Translations under genes and position numbers: made by a program | NCBI GenBank assembly: GCA_900540145.1 | Contig: UQEW01000032.1 | Location: 1-23,387, forward strand | DNA from: an uncultured Eubacteriales bacterium | Lineage (GTDB): Bacteria; Bacillota; Clostridia; Peptostreptococcales; Anaerovoracaceae | Reading direction: 5' to 3' | Length of the DNA: 23,387 nt | Notes under the pieces: model-generated | The model's database searches: none | Seen by the model: only the letters and a program-made list of their open reading frames with translations | Told to the model about the DNA's origin: nothing | In this document: positions 14,498-22,495 of the stretch, piece by piece | Layout: every line of letters starts with the position of its first letter | Numbering within the stretch: position 1 is the first letter of the stretch

Positions 14498-15774
14498 CTG
14501 CTTCCAAAGACAGAGTAATACTGCATTGCGACATGAACGGCTTTTATGCGTCTGTTGAGCTCCTGGAACATCCGGAACTAAAAGATAAACCCATGGCGGT
14601 AAGCGGCGACCCCGACAACCGTCACGGCATCATATTGGCCAAAAACCAATTGGCTAAAGAATACGGCGTCGTAACTGCCGAAACCATATGGCAGGCGAAA
14701 AAGAAGTGCCCTCAGCTTCAGCTGGTACGTCCTCACATGGCCAAGTACCGATATTACTGCGGTCTCATCAACGCCATATATCAACGTTTTACCGATATGG
14801 TTGAGCCTTTCAGCATAGATGAATCATGGCTCGACGTTACAGCCAGCCAGAAATTGTTCGGCAATGGCAAGCAAATAGCCGATACCATAAGGGAGACTGT
14901 CAAAGCTGAACTGGGCATGACATTGTCTGCAGGCGTTTCCTTTAATAAGACTTTTGCTAAAATGGGCAGCGAATACAAAAAACCTGATGCAACTACAGAG
15001 ATTACCAGATCAAACTATAAAGATCTATTGTGGCCTCTTCCTGCCGGAGAGCTATTCGGTGTGGGCAAAGCCACCAGTGAAAAGCTACGCCAAGCCGGCA
15101 TACTCACCATAGGCAACATTGCAGCCAGTAAAAAAGAATTGCTCATATCTCTTTTCGGCAAGCAGGGTTCCCTCATGTGGGAGCATGCCAACGGCATTGA
15201 CGATGACCCTGTCTCATTATATGGTCAGCAAGAGCCTATAAAATCCGTAGGCAACGGCATAACATTCAGGAGAAACCTTATTACCGAAAGCGACATAGCT
15301 ATAGCCGTCAAGGGGCTTTCTGATACTGTAGCCGGCAGATTACGTCAATATGGTCTCAAAGCATGCGGCATAAAAGTAGATATCAAAGACCCATACTTCA
15401 AAGTCATATCAAGGCAGAAACAACTTGAATCTCCAACCTGGCTTTCAGATGAAATCGCATCTGCAGCTACAGAAATAATAAAATCATCATGGCGTAAGGA
15501 GGCTCCTATAAGAATGCTTACCATAACAGGAATAAATTTGACTGACCAAGTCTTTCAAGAGCAGCTTTCTCTGTTCGGAACAGATATAGAAGCTCGAGAC
15601 AAAGCGGAAAAGATGGAGCTGGCTCTGGATGAAGTGAGAAAAAAATACGGTGTTCATACCATAGGATTTGCTTCCGTAATGTCCAACGATTTGGGAATAG
15701 AATTAAAAGACCCAGGCAGCAGTTCTAACAAATCCACTGTTTCCGAAGGTGGACGCAATAAAAAAGCAAAATAA
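14494..15774 (+). CDS. dinB: Y-family DNA polymerase IV (DinB)
   Basis: A 426-residue translesion DNA polymerase that lacks proofreading and copies past damaged bases. Catalytic blocks: HCDMNGFYASVE with metal ligand D13 and likely steric gate Y18, and FSIDESWLDV with D109 and E110. ELFGVGKATSEKLRQAGI is the helix-hairpin-helix of the thumb, and the little-finger domain follows. QLSLF at 357-361 is a canonical beta-clamp binding motif, here about 65 residues before the C-terminus; the tail after it is Ser/Lys-rich and poorly conserved. The ATG at 14494 has AGGAGAGG upstream, inside tetR. Pairing with a TetR regulator suggests induction by something other than, or besides, the SOS response. 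Confidence 0.94.
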   Translation: MTASKDRVILHCDMNGFYASVELLEHPELKDKPMAVSGDPDNRHGIILAKNQLAKEYGVVTAETIWQAKKKCPQLQLVRPHMAKYRYYCGLINAIYQRFTDMVEPFSIDESWLDVTASQKLFGNGKQIADTIRETVKAELGMTLSAGVSFNKTFAKMGSEYKKPDATTEITRSNYKDLLWPLPAGELFGVGKATSEKLRQAGILTIGNIAASKKELLISLFGKQGSLMWEHANGIDDDPVSLYGQQEPIKSVGNGITFRRNLITESDIAIAVKGLSDTVAGRLRQYGLKACGIKVDIKDPYFKVISRQKQLESPTWLSDEIASAATEIIKSSWRKEAPIRMLTITGINLTDQVFQEQLSLFGTDIEARDKAEKMELALDEVRKKYGVHTIGFASVMSNDLGIELKDPGSSSNKSTVSEGGRNKKAK

Positions 15775-15800
15775 ATCAAGTAGAAAATCAGGAGGATAAC

Positions 15801-15950
15801 ATGAACGATAATATAAGCTTCAGAAATGGTCCCGTATTAATAATGGAAGGCCACGATTCCGAAAATTATCATATGCATGACAATGCCACAGAGCTCATCT
15901 GGGTTTTAGATGGAGAAGCCGGCAAATCCCTTCAATACGCCCTGAGTTAA
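15801..15950 (+). pseudogene. Truncated cupin-domain (AraC-type sensor) gene head
   Basis: A 49-codon ORF with an excellent ribosome binding site (CAGGAGGATAAC then ATG), 26 bp after dinB. It reads as the start of a cupin sensor domain: MEGHDSENYHMHDNATELIW, then VLDGEAG, resembling the HxH...E-I-VL-GE pattern at the N-terminus of AraC-family regulators. The sequence leaves the family pattern after about residue 42 and stops. The remaining cupin and any DNA-binding domain are missing. It is probably a decayed gene joined to the tail of another; the 49-residue peptide may still be made. The family call is moderate because only one motif is available. Confidence 0.5.
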
Positions 15951-15985
15951 CCGTTGTAGGCGGTAAAGTCGTATACTGCAAGTAG
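15923..15985 (+). pseudogene. Possible 3' remnant of an amidohydrolase gene
   Basis: In the frame ending at the TAG at 15983-15985 the translation is PSIRPELTVVGGKVVYCK and stop. A short beta-strand tail of the form TVVGGKVVY is the common C-terminal end of amidohydrolases of the YtcJ/dihydroorotase type. It has no start, overlaps the end of the truncated cupin ORF in another frame, and suggests a deletion that joined two genes near 15920. The evidence is one short motif. Confidence 0.35.
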
Positions 15986-16027
15986 ATATTAGTCAAAAAT
16001 TTTTATACGAAATGATGCTGGTCTGTA

Positions 16028-16058
16028 TGCTGACAAAATTTCTTATTTTTTGTCAGCA
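16028..16058. terminator. Hairpin between convergent dinB-side and flavodoxin genes
   Basis: TGCTGACAAAA (16028-16038) pairs with TTTTGTCAGCA (16048-16058), an 11-bp perfect stem. The U-rich stretch lies inside the stem and loop rather than after it, so it is not a textbook terminator in either direction. Its position between converging transcripts still suggests a role in termination or 3' end protection. Confidence 0.4.
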
Positions 16059-16079
16059 ACCCATTGCGCAAGCAGCGCC

Positions 16080-16613
16080 TCAGATACTTTTAAACTCCTT
16101 CACTATAGGCTGAATATATTTTCTATCAACCATGTCCGTGCCATTTTTAACAGCGTCCAGCAGCTTGACATCATCCTCTGTAGTTTCGGCCTCACTTTTG
16201 TCCTCCAGCATCTTCATCATCATCTTTATTATGCCTTTGTCCAGTCCCTTAAGAGTAGCCGGGTCAAAGGCTCCGGGACAATAATAGCAGGTCAAGCCTT
16301 TGACTTTCTTCTTGTCAAAGTTAATTTGTCGAAGCTGCATTCTGGATTCCTGATTCATGATGTTGATGCCCACTGCGAATATCACGATTTTTTTGTCTCT
16401 GAGCTTTCTCATGTTCTTCTTTATCAGATCAAAGCCCATTATTCCTCCGGCGTGTACCCAACCGCCGTATATTATATTATCATATTTTTCAAAATCCTTT
16501 TTAGAGAAGTCATCAGCCTGAATTGCCTGGCAATCTAAAGTTTCCGCAATCCATTTGGCGTATTTTTCAGTTGACCCATTTTTGCTTTTATATATAACTA
16601 TTGTTCTTTCCAT
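16080..16613 (-). CDS. Flavodoxin-like protein (HemG-type flavodoxin domain)
   Basis: A 177-residue single-domain protein. The N-terminal IVIYKSKNGSTEKYAKWIAE is the FMN phosphate-binding loop of flavodoxins (KSKNGSTEK at about 9-17). YDNIIYGGWVHAGGIMGF is the second flavin-contacting loop and KKIVIFAVGI the next strand. This layout fits the flavodoxin_5 group that includes HemG; the distal YYCPGAFDPATLKGLDKGI is also seen in clostridial members. It is probably an electron carrier or quinone/flavin reductase; the partner is unknown. The ATG at 16613 has only a weak GAGAG site. It lies 116 bp behind pfkA with no terminator visible, so it may be the last gene of the dnaE-pfkA transcript. Confidence 0.82.
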   Translation of the reverse strand: MERTIVIYKSKNGSTEKYAKWIAETLDCQAIQADDFSKKDFEKYDNIIYGGWVHAGGIMGFDLIKKNMRKLRDKKIVIFAVGINIMNQESRMQLRQINFDKKKVKGLTCYYCPGAFDPATLKGLDKGIIKMMMKMLEDKSEAETTEDDVKLLDAVKNGTDMVDRKYIQPIVKEFKSI

Positions 16614-16729
16614 ATGTCTCTCATCTGACCCCGATATTTTTATCCGGTACGTTCCTGTGTCGGCCGGTGTTGCCGGTGTGCCTGTCGTTCTCTTGTTTCT
16701 GTTGTCTTACCGCCTATATCGGCTTTCCT

Positions 16730-17692
16730 CTATTTGCTAAGCACATCAATTAGATTGTAAAGTTGTTCGTTAAAGTTTCTCGGCATCTCCAACGCTTCTT
16801 TCAAATCATATGCCATTATATGCCCATCGGCTATTCCTATGGCTTTGCTTGTTGATTCTTCAGCAAGCAACTGCACTGCCTTAGCTCCGCATAACGTGGC
16901 CAGCATTCTATCATTAAACGTCGGGCTGCCGCCTCTCTGCAGATAAGACAGCACTACCAGTCTGGTCTCTTTTCCTGTCTTTTCTTCTATCATCTTAGTC
17001 AATTGACCGGCTGAAGTGGGCGTCCCCTCGGCTTTTATGATTATGCTGTGCAGTTTGCCTCTGTTGCTGCCTTCTATTATCTTTCGGCACACCTTATTTA
17101 TATCTTCTTCCTCTTCAGGAATCAATGCACATTCCGCACCTCCGGCAAGGGCTGAATAAAGAGCAATGTCTCCGCAATGCCTGCCCATGACTTCTATGAC
17201 GGTATTTCTATCATGGGATGAAGATGTGTCCCTTATCTTGCTTATCGCATCCAATACGGTAGTGACCGCCGTATCAAAACCTATAGTAAAGTCCGTATAA
17301 TTAAGGTCATTGTCTATGGTTCCCGGCAGCCCCATGACTTTGATTCCTCTTTTGTCCAGCTCAAGGCCTCCCCTAAGGGAGCCATCGCCGCCGATAATCA
17401 CCACGCCTTCGATTCCAAAGGTGTTTAGCATTTCCACCGCTCTGTCAATCCATCTAGGCTCCATAAATCTTTCGCTTCTGGCAGTCTTTAGCACGGTGCC
17501 GCCCCTGTGAAGTATGTCTCCTACGGAGCTTCTGTCCATCTGCTTGATTTCTCCGTCCAGTAAGCCTTCATAGCCCCTTTCTATTCCCCAAACTTCCAGA
17601 CCGGCATCAATACCGCATCTGACTACCGACCTGATAGCGGCATTCATGCCCGGCGAATCTCCTCCGCTGGTCAACACTCCTATTTTATTCAT
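16730..17692 (-). CDS. pfkA: ATP-dependent 6-phosphofructokinase
   Basis: A 320-residue phosphofructokinase, the committed step of glycolysis (fructose 6-phosphate plus ATP to fructose 1,6-bisphosphate); length and residue numbering match the bacterial PfkA family. TSGGDSPGMNAAIR (8-21) and IGGDGSLRG (100-108) bind ATP; GLPGTIDND (121-129) holds the catalytic base D127. EVMGRHCGD and QRGGSPTFNDR bind sugar phosphate. The glycine after GGD at 104 indicates ATP rather than pyrophosphate as phosphoryl donor. The ATG at 17692 follows GGGAGG with 6 nt spacing; the longer open frame is unsupported. It lies 22 bp behind dnaE, a gene order known from other Firmicutes, so pfkA is probably cotranscribed with the replicase. 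Confidence 0.96.
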   Translation of the reverse strand: MNKIGVLTSGGDSPGMNAAIRSVVRCGIDAGLEVWGIERGYEGLLDGEIKQMDRSSVGDILHRGGTVLKTARSERFMEPRWIDRAVEMLNTFGIEGVVIIGGDGSLRGGLELDKRGIKVMGLPGTIDNDLNYTDFTIGFDTAVTTVLDAISKIRDTSSSHDRNTVIEVMGRHCGDIALYSALAGGAECALIPEEEEDINKVCRKIIEGSNRGKLHSIIIKAEGTPTSAGQLTKMIEEKTGKETRLVVLSYLQRGGSPTFNDRMLATLCGAKAVQLLAEESTSKAIGIADGHIMAYDLKEALEMPRNFNEQLYNLIDVLSK

Positions 17693-17714
17693 ATCTTTCC
17701 TCCCGCCTGCTTGC

Positions 17715-20700
17715 CTATGCCATCTTAACATTTTCATTGCCGAGGATGGCCATCAGCTGTATTCTCAAGGAATCGCTCAATTCTCCCCAAAGATCGCTGT
17801 CAGTACGCAAAGTCCTGCCATCAGGCAGATATATGAGTACCTGAACATTTCCATGATGCCTTTGAAGAGCTGTTTTTATCTGTTCCAAAGTTATATTAAC
17901 ATCTGCATTCTTTGATATTCTCAGTTTTATGAGACTGCCCGGTGCCGGAGTCTCTGAACGGTCCGTAATCCTGCCGGATAACGAAGCGTCGGAAGTCAAT
18001 TCCGTAGAAGAACGAGGCTGTACGGACGCCGACTCGATGGGCTCTATGCTGTCAGCCAGAAGCTTCGGAGCTTCATCTTCTTTGAAGTTTACAGTACCTC
18101 TCACTGCGATTACCGAGTCGCTTCCCAAATACTGTGCCGCTTTCTCATACACATTAGGGAACACTATTACTTCTGATACTCCGTAAAGGTCCTCCAGCGC
18201 TAAAAATGCCATCATCTTGTTATTTTTAGTAATGAGCGTCCTTTTGGAAGTTACCATTCCTGCCATTACAGCCTTCATGCCGTCTCTTATTCTGCTGCCT
18301 GATCCCATCTCGGCCTCTTCACCGGCATGATTCAGCTCTTCCGAAGTTATGGTGGTCACTTCTTTCATTTTATTCTCATAATTTTTGAGCGGATGGTCTG
18401 TGATGTACACTCCCAGCATTTCCTTTTCCATGGCAAGTGAAATGTCTTTAGAGAAAGGCGCCACGTCAGGAAGTCTCTCAGAAATAGCTTCTGCTGCTTC
18501 TTCTCCTATGCCTATATCGAACAAAGACAGCTGACCTGCCAGATTCTTCTTGCTGGTGTTTTGTGCCGACTCCACCAAACCCTCGTATACGCTGAGCAGC
18601 GCCGCTTTATTTTCGGAAAGACAGCTGCAAGCCCCTGCTTTTATCAAACTTTCTACAGCTTTTTTATTTATTTGGCTTATATCCAGCTGCTCGATAAAAG
18701 TAAAAATATCTCGAGGCATGCCTTTTTCTTCCCTTGCCTTTATGATGGCGTCTATGGCATTTTCGCCTACGTTCTTGACTCCCATGAGTCCAAAGCGTAT
18801 TTTGCCGTCTTCTACGCTGAACTTCTTCATGCTCTTGTTGACGCACGGAGGCAAAACTTCTATACCCATTTCATTGCAGTTTCTGATGTATTTAGGAATT
18901 TGGTTAGCGTCTCCCATTACGCTTGTCATCAGCGCTGCCATGAACTCCACAGGATAATGAAGCTTTAGATATCCCGTTTCATAGGCGACCACGGCGTATG
19001 CGGCGGCATGGCTTTTGTTAAAAGCGTATTGAGCAAAGCTGACCATATCGTTAAATATTTCTTCGGCAGCGTCTTCCGGAATGCCGTTTCTGACGCAGCC
19101 TCTTATCTCCACATTGCCCTCTTCATCCGTCTTGCCGTGGATAAAATATTCCTTTTCCTCCAGCATGACGCTCATCTTCTTCTTGGACATGGCGCGGCGA
19201 ACCAGGTCGGAACGTCCGTAACTATATCCGCCCAAATCCCTTACTATCTGCATGACTTGTTCTTGATAAACAAGGCAGCCGTAAGTAACGTCGAGAATAG
19301 GCGCCAGCGATGGGTGTACATACTTGATGTTGCCCGGGTTCTTTTTGTTCTCTATGTACTTTGGTATAGAGTCCATAGGACCCGGTCTATATAAGGATAT
19401 GCCCGCTACTATATCTTCAAAGCAGGTCGGCTTAAGGTTTTTCATGAACTGGGTCATCCCCTGGCTTTCCAACTGAAAAACGCCTTGAGTGTTGCCCTGC
19501 GCTATCATTTCATAAACACCTGGGTCGTCATAACCCATCTTTGAAAAGTCGATAGTAACTCCATGTTTTTCTTCTATCAGCTCCAAAGCGTCCCTTATGA
19601 CGGTAAGGTTGCGCAGACCTAAAAAGTCCATCTTCAAAAGGCCCAGTTCCTCTATGGTGGTCATGGTAAATTGAGTAGCCGGTCCTTTATCAGAAAGGTA
19701 TAGCGGTACGTATTCATCTATAGGTTCTTTGGAAATTACCACTCCTGCCGCATGGGTGGAAGCGTGGCGAGGCATCCCCTCCAGAGCTCTTGCCATGTCC
19801 AGCACCTGTTTAGCCTTAGGGTTTTCCTCGTACATCTTGGCCAGTTCGGGGTTGGTTTCCAACGCTTTTGAAATGGTCATATGCAGATCAAAGGGAATAG
19901 CCTTGGCGATGGCGTCGGTCTCAGCGTAGCTGACATCGAGAGCCCTGCCCACATCTCTGACCGCCTGCTTAGCTTTCATAGTTCCGAAGGTTATGATCTG
20001 ACATACCCTGTCTTCTCCGTATTTTCTCGTAACATAGTCTATTACCTCCTGCCGCCTCTCATAGCAGAAGTCTATATCTATATCCGGCATGCTTACTCTT
20101 TCCGGATTCAAAAATCTTTCGAAGATGAGGTTATATCTTATAGGGTCTATATCAGTTATCTTAAGGCAGTATGCTACTATGGAACCGGCGGCTGAACCTC
20201 TGCCGGGTCCCACCATTATGCCGTTTTCTTTAGCATAGTTGATGAAGTCCCACACTATGAGAAAATATTCCACGTATCCCATAGATGATATGGTGTTTAT
20301 TTCATATTCCAGCCTTTCTTCCAGAGACGGGTCGTGATCTTTTCCATATCTAACTTCAAGTCCCCGGTAGCACAGTTCTCTCAAATATTCTTCATTGGAC
20401 TTGCCGTCCGGCGCTTTAAATTCCGGCAGATGGTACTGGCCAAATTGAAACTCCACATTGCAGGCATCTGCTACCAGCTGGGTATTATCTATGGCTTCAG
20501 GTACGGAAGCGAAAATTTTCCTCATCTCTTCTTCGCTCTTCAGATAAAACTCATCATTAGGGAATCTCATCCTGTTTTCATCATTGATGCTGGTGGCTGT
20601 CTGAATGGCCAAAAGGACATCGTGAGCAGCCGCATCTTCCTGCCGTACATAATGCACGTCATTGGTGGCTACCAGCGGCACGTTAAGCTCACTGCTCAGC

Positions 20701-21272
20701 TTTAGCATATACGGCTTGATTCTGGCCTCTTCTTCCAAGCCCTGGTCCTGAATTTCCAGATAAAAATTCCCGTCGCCGAAGATTTCAAGAAGTTCCGACG
20801 CCTCTTTTTTCGCCGCCTCATAATCTCCCATGAGCAACGCATGCTGCACGTTCCCGGCGAGGCAGGCAGAAAGAGCGATGATTCCCTCGCTGTGTTGTCT
20901 GAGCGCTTCCTTGTCTATACGAGGTTTATAATAGTAACCTTTTATGTATCCTATGGAAACCAGCTTTATCAAGTTCTTGTAGCCCTTTTCATCTTTGGCT
21001 AAAAGGACCAGGTGTCCCTGATACTTGTCCTTGTCGGCTTCTTTGTCGGTCAATTTTCTTGCAGCAGTATATACCTCACATCCGATGATAGGCTTAATAC
21101 CTTGTTTTTTGCATTCTTTATAAAAATCTATCACGCCGAACATAGCGCCATGGTCCGTAATTGCCAGGCTGCTCATGCCCAGTTCTTTGGCGTGAGATAC
21201 CAGGTCCTCTATCCTTGACGCTCCGTCCAGCAAGCTGTATTCAGTATGAACATGTAAATGTGTAAATGCCAT
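17715..21272 (-). CDS. dnaE: DNA polymerase III subunit alpha (DnaE)
   Basis: A C-family replicative polymerase of 1185 residues. The N-terminal PHP domain begins THLHVHTEYSLLDGA and LAITDHGAMFG, with the metal-ligand histidines and aspartates present, as do IIGCEVY and HLVLLAKDEKGY. The polymerase core shows GPGRGSAAGSIVAY near 355-368 and the catalytic PDIDIDF at 396-402, then LKMDFLGLRNL and SLYRPGPMDSIP. A helix-hairpin-helix region follows, then an OB fold near 1000-1085 (AGMVTSKRTLITKNNKMMAFLALEDL split over two strands). Low-GC Gram-positives normally also use PolC, so DnaE may extend primers on both strands. The ATG at 21272 follows AAGGAGAG. First gene of the dnaE-pfkA operon. Confidence 0.96.
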   Translation of the reverse strand: MAFTHLHVHTEYSLLDGASRIEDLVSHAKELGMSSLAITDHGAMFGVIDFYKECKKQGIKPIIGCEVYTAARKLTDKEADKDKYQGHLVLLAKDEKGYKNLIKLVSIGYIKGYYYKPRIDKEALRQHSEGIIALSACLAGNVQHALLMGDYEAAKKEASELLEIFGDGNFYLEIQDQGLEEEARIKPYMLKLSSELNVPLVATNDVHYVRQEDAAAHDVLLAIQTATSINDENRMRFPNDEFYLKSEEEMRKIFASVPEAIDNTQLVADACNVEFQFGQYHLPEFKAPDGKSNEEYLRELCYRGLEVRYGKDHDPSLEERLEYEINTISSMGYVEYFLIVWDFINYAKENGIMVGPGRGSAAGSIVAYCLKITDIDPIRYNLIFERFLNPERVSMPDIDIDFCYERRQEVIDYVTRKYGEDRVCQIITFGTMKAKQAVRDVGRALDVSYAETDAIAKAIPFDLHMTISKALETNPELAKMYEENPKAKQVLDMARALEGMPRHASTHAAGVVISKEPIDEYVPLYLSDKGPATQFTMTTIEELGLLKMDFLGLRNLTVIRDALELIEEKHGVTIDFSKMGYDDPGVYEMIAQGNTQGVFQLESQGMTQFMKNLKPTCFEDIVAGISLYRPGPMDSIPKYIENKKNPGNIKYVHPSLAPILDVTYGCLVYQEQVMQIVRDLGGYSYGRSDLVRRAMSKKKMSVMLEEKEYFIHGKTDEEGNVEIRGCVRNGIPEDAAEEIFNDMVSFAQYAFNKSHAAAYAVVAYETGYLKLHYPVEFMAALMTSVMGDANQIPKYIRNCNEMGIEVLPPCVNKSMKKFSVEDGKIRFGLMGVKNVGENAIDAIIKAREEKGMPRDIFTFIEQLDISQINKKAVESLIKAGACSCLSENKAALLSVYEGLVESAQNTSKKNLAGQLSLFDIGIGEEAAEAISERLPDVAPFSKDISLAMEKEMLGVYITDHPLKNYENKMKEVTTITSEELNHAGEEAEMGSGSRIRDGMKAVMAGMVTSKRTLITKNNKMMAFLALEDLYGVSEVIVFPNVYEKAAQYLGSDSVIAVRGTVNFKEDEAPKLLADSIEPIESASVQPRSSTELTSDASLSGRITDRSETPAPGSLIKLRISKNADVNITLEQIKTALQRHHGNVQVLIYLPDGRTLRTDSDLWGELSDSLRIQLMAILGNENVKMA

Positions 21273-21290
21273 AATTCTCTCCTTTTTGAT

Positions 21291-21318
21291 ATTTTATCAC
21301 AGCCCGGTGCTTTTGCAA
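21291..21318 (-). promoter_or_regulatory. Predicted promoter of dnaE-pfkA
   Basis: On the minus strand TTGCAA (21313-21318) and TAAAAT (21291-21296) are 16 bp apart, ending 18 bp before the dnaE ATG, so the leader would be very short. Confidence 0.5.
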
Positions 21319-21335
21319 AGTGACGTTTGCTTCAC

Positions 21336-21356
21336 ATAAGGATTCATATAAGGATT
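21336..21356 (+). repeat. Direct repeat ATAAGGATT at the promoter of the EEP-family gene
   Basis: ATAAGGATT occurs at 21336-21344 and 21348-21356, period 12, and the second copy runs into the -35 box. Spacing near one helical turn is what a regulator binding as a dimer on direct repeats would use. Confidence 0.45.
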
Positions 21357-21383
21357 TACAAAATGGTTCTTCTGGGTTAAAAT
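21355..21383 (+). promoter_or_regulatory. Predicted promoter of the EEP-family gene
   Basis: TTTACA (21355-21360) and TAAAAT (21378-21383) are separated by exactly 17 bp; each matches 5 of 6 consensus bases. Transcription would start about 30 bp before the ATG at 21419. Confidence 0.6.
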
Positions 21384-21418
21384 TCTTATCGTACAAGAAA
21401 GAAAGGTTATGAAAAATC

Positions 21419-22492
21419 ATGAGAAAAGTTGTAAAGATTTTTGCTATCGCCATAGCGGTGGTTATAGTCATAGTATTAGCCTATGCAGCCTATGTATTTA
21501 TAGATTATTACAGACTTGAGGACAATATGGAACTCACTCCCGAGGCTTCTTCCGCCGATTTGGGCCAAGTTCCCGTAGGAGAAGAGCTGACAGTCACCTC
21601 ATGGAATATCGGCTTCGGCGCTTATACAGACCGGTTTTCTTTTTTTATGGACGGAGGGGAATATTCCAGAGGATTCTCTGAAGAGATAGTGTCAGATACG
21701 GTCAAGCAGATGGCCTCTGACTTGGCTTCTTTCGATTCTGATTTTTATCTTCTGCAAGAAGTGGATATAGATTCGGACCGTTCGTATCATTTAAACCAAT
21801 ACGACATGATGACGGAGCCTTTTGATGAAATGGACAAGGTGTTCGCGCAAAATTACGATTCGCCTTATTTGTTTTATCCTATTCTGTCGCCTCATGGAAA
21901 ATCCAAGTCCGGCATAGTAACCCTTTCCGATTACGCCATTTCTTCATCGCTGAGAAGAAGTCTGCCTATTCAAGAGGATTTTGCCAAGCTGCTGGATTTA
22001 GACAGATGCTATTCCATTAGCCGTATTCCCACTGACAACGGGAAAGAGTTGGTTTTGATAAACTTTCATCTTTCTGCTTACACCACCGACCCTTCCATAG
22101 GCAATCAGCAGCTGACTATGCTTTACGACGACATAATCGAGGAATATGAAAAGGGCAACTATGTGGTATGCGGAGGCGATTTCAACAAGGACCTTTTGGG
22201 GAATTCTTCCGACATTTTCGGCGTGTCAGGTGAAGATTACAGCTGGGCAAAAGCCTTCCCTTATGACGATGTCCCTGAAGGCATCACCGTCATAGCTCCT
22301 TTTGACGAAAACAATCCTGTACCAAGTTGCCGTAATGCCGACAGGCCGTGGGATCCGGAAACTAATTTTCAGCTTACTGTAGACGAATTTATAATCTCAG
22401 ACAATATCAAATGCATAAGAAGCGATGCGGTCGATATGCAGTTTGCTTGTTCGGATCATAATCCTGTATATATGAATTTCGTTTTAGAGTAA
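21419..22492 (+). CDS. Membrane-anchored endonuclease/exonuclease/phosphatase-family protein
   Basis: A 357-residue protein with an N-terminal hydrophobic helix (residues 7-28) after two basic residues, without a clear cleavage site, so probably an outside-facing anchored protein. The rest is an EEP (DNase I-like) fold: VTSWNIGFG, LLQEVD with the metal-binding glutamate, INFHLSAY, VCGGDFNKD and the final CSDHNPVY with the catalytic histidine. All active-site blocks are present. Substrates in the family include DNA, sphingomyelin and inositol phosphates; a location outside the membrane makes an extracellular nucleic acid or phosphodiester plausible, but this is open. The ATG at 21419 has a GAAAGG about 12 nt upstream, a loose site. 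A 36-codon ORF in another frame starts at 21409 and could couple translation. Confidence 0.85.
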   Translation: MRKVVKIFAIAIAVVIVIVLAYAAYVFIDYYRLEDNMELTPEASSADLGQVPVGEELTVTSWNIGFGAYTDRFSFFMDGGEYSRGFSEEIVSDTVKQMASDLASFDSDFYLLQEVDIDSDRSYHLNQYDMMTEPFDEMDKVFAQNYDSPYLFYPILSPHGKSKSGIVTLSDYAISSSLRRSLPIQEDFAKLLDLDRCYSISRIPTDNGKELVLINFHLSAYTTDPSIGNQQLTMLYDDIIEEYEKGNYVVCGGDFNKDLLGNSSDIFGVSGEDYSWAKAFPYDDVPEGITVIAPFDENNPVPSCRNADRPWDPETNFQLTVDEFIISDNIKCIRSDAVDMQFACSDHNPVYMNFVLE

Positions 22493-22495
22493 AAC
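22481..22495. terminator. Palindrome covering both stop codons of the convergent EEP and LysR genes
   Basis: GTTTTA-GAG-TAAAAC is a perfect 6-bp inverted repeat containing the TAA of each gene. It is short and AT-rich, so at best a weak bidirectional terminator. No stronger terminator is visible for either gene. Confidence 0.3.

Noticed and set aside
16614..16729. Possible small gene or terminator between pfkA and the flavodoxin-like gene
   Set aside because: Only imperfect short repeats (ACACCGGC twice) and no ORF with a ribosome binding site.
18550..18968. Two long plus-strand ORFs of about 135 codons inside dnaE
   Set aside because: Antisense shadows of dnaE with no ribosome binding sites and no family features.
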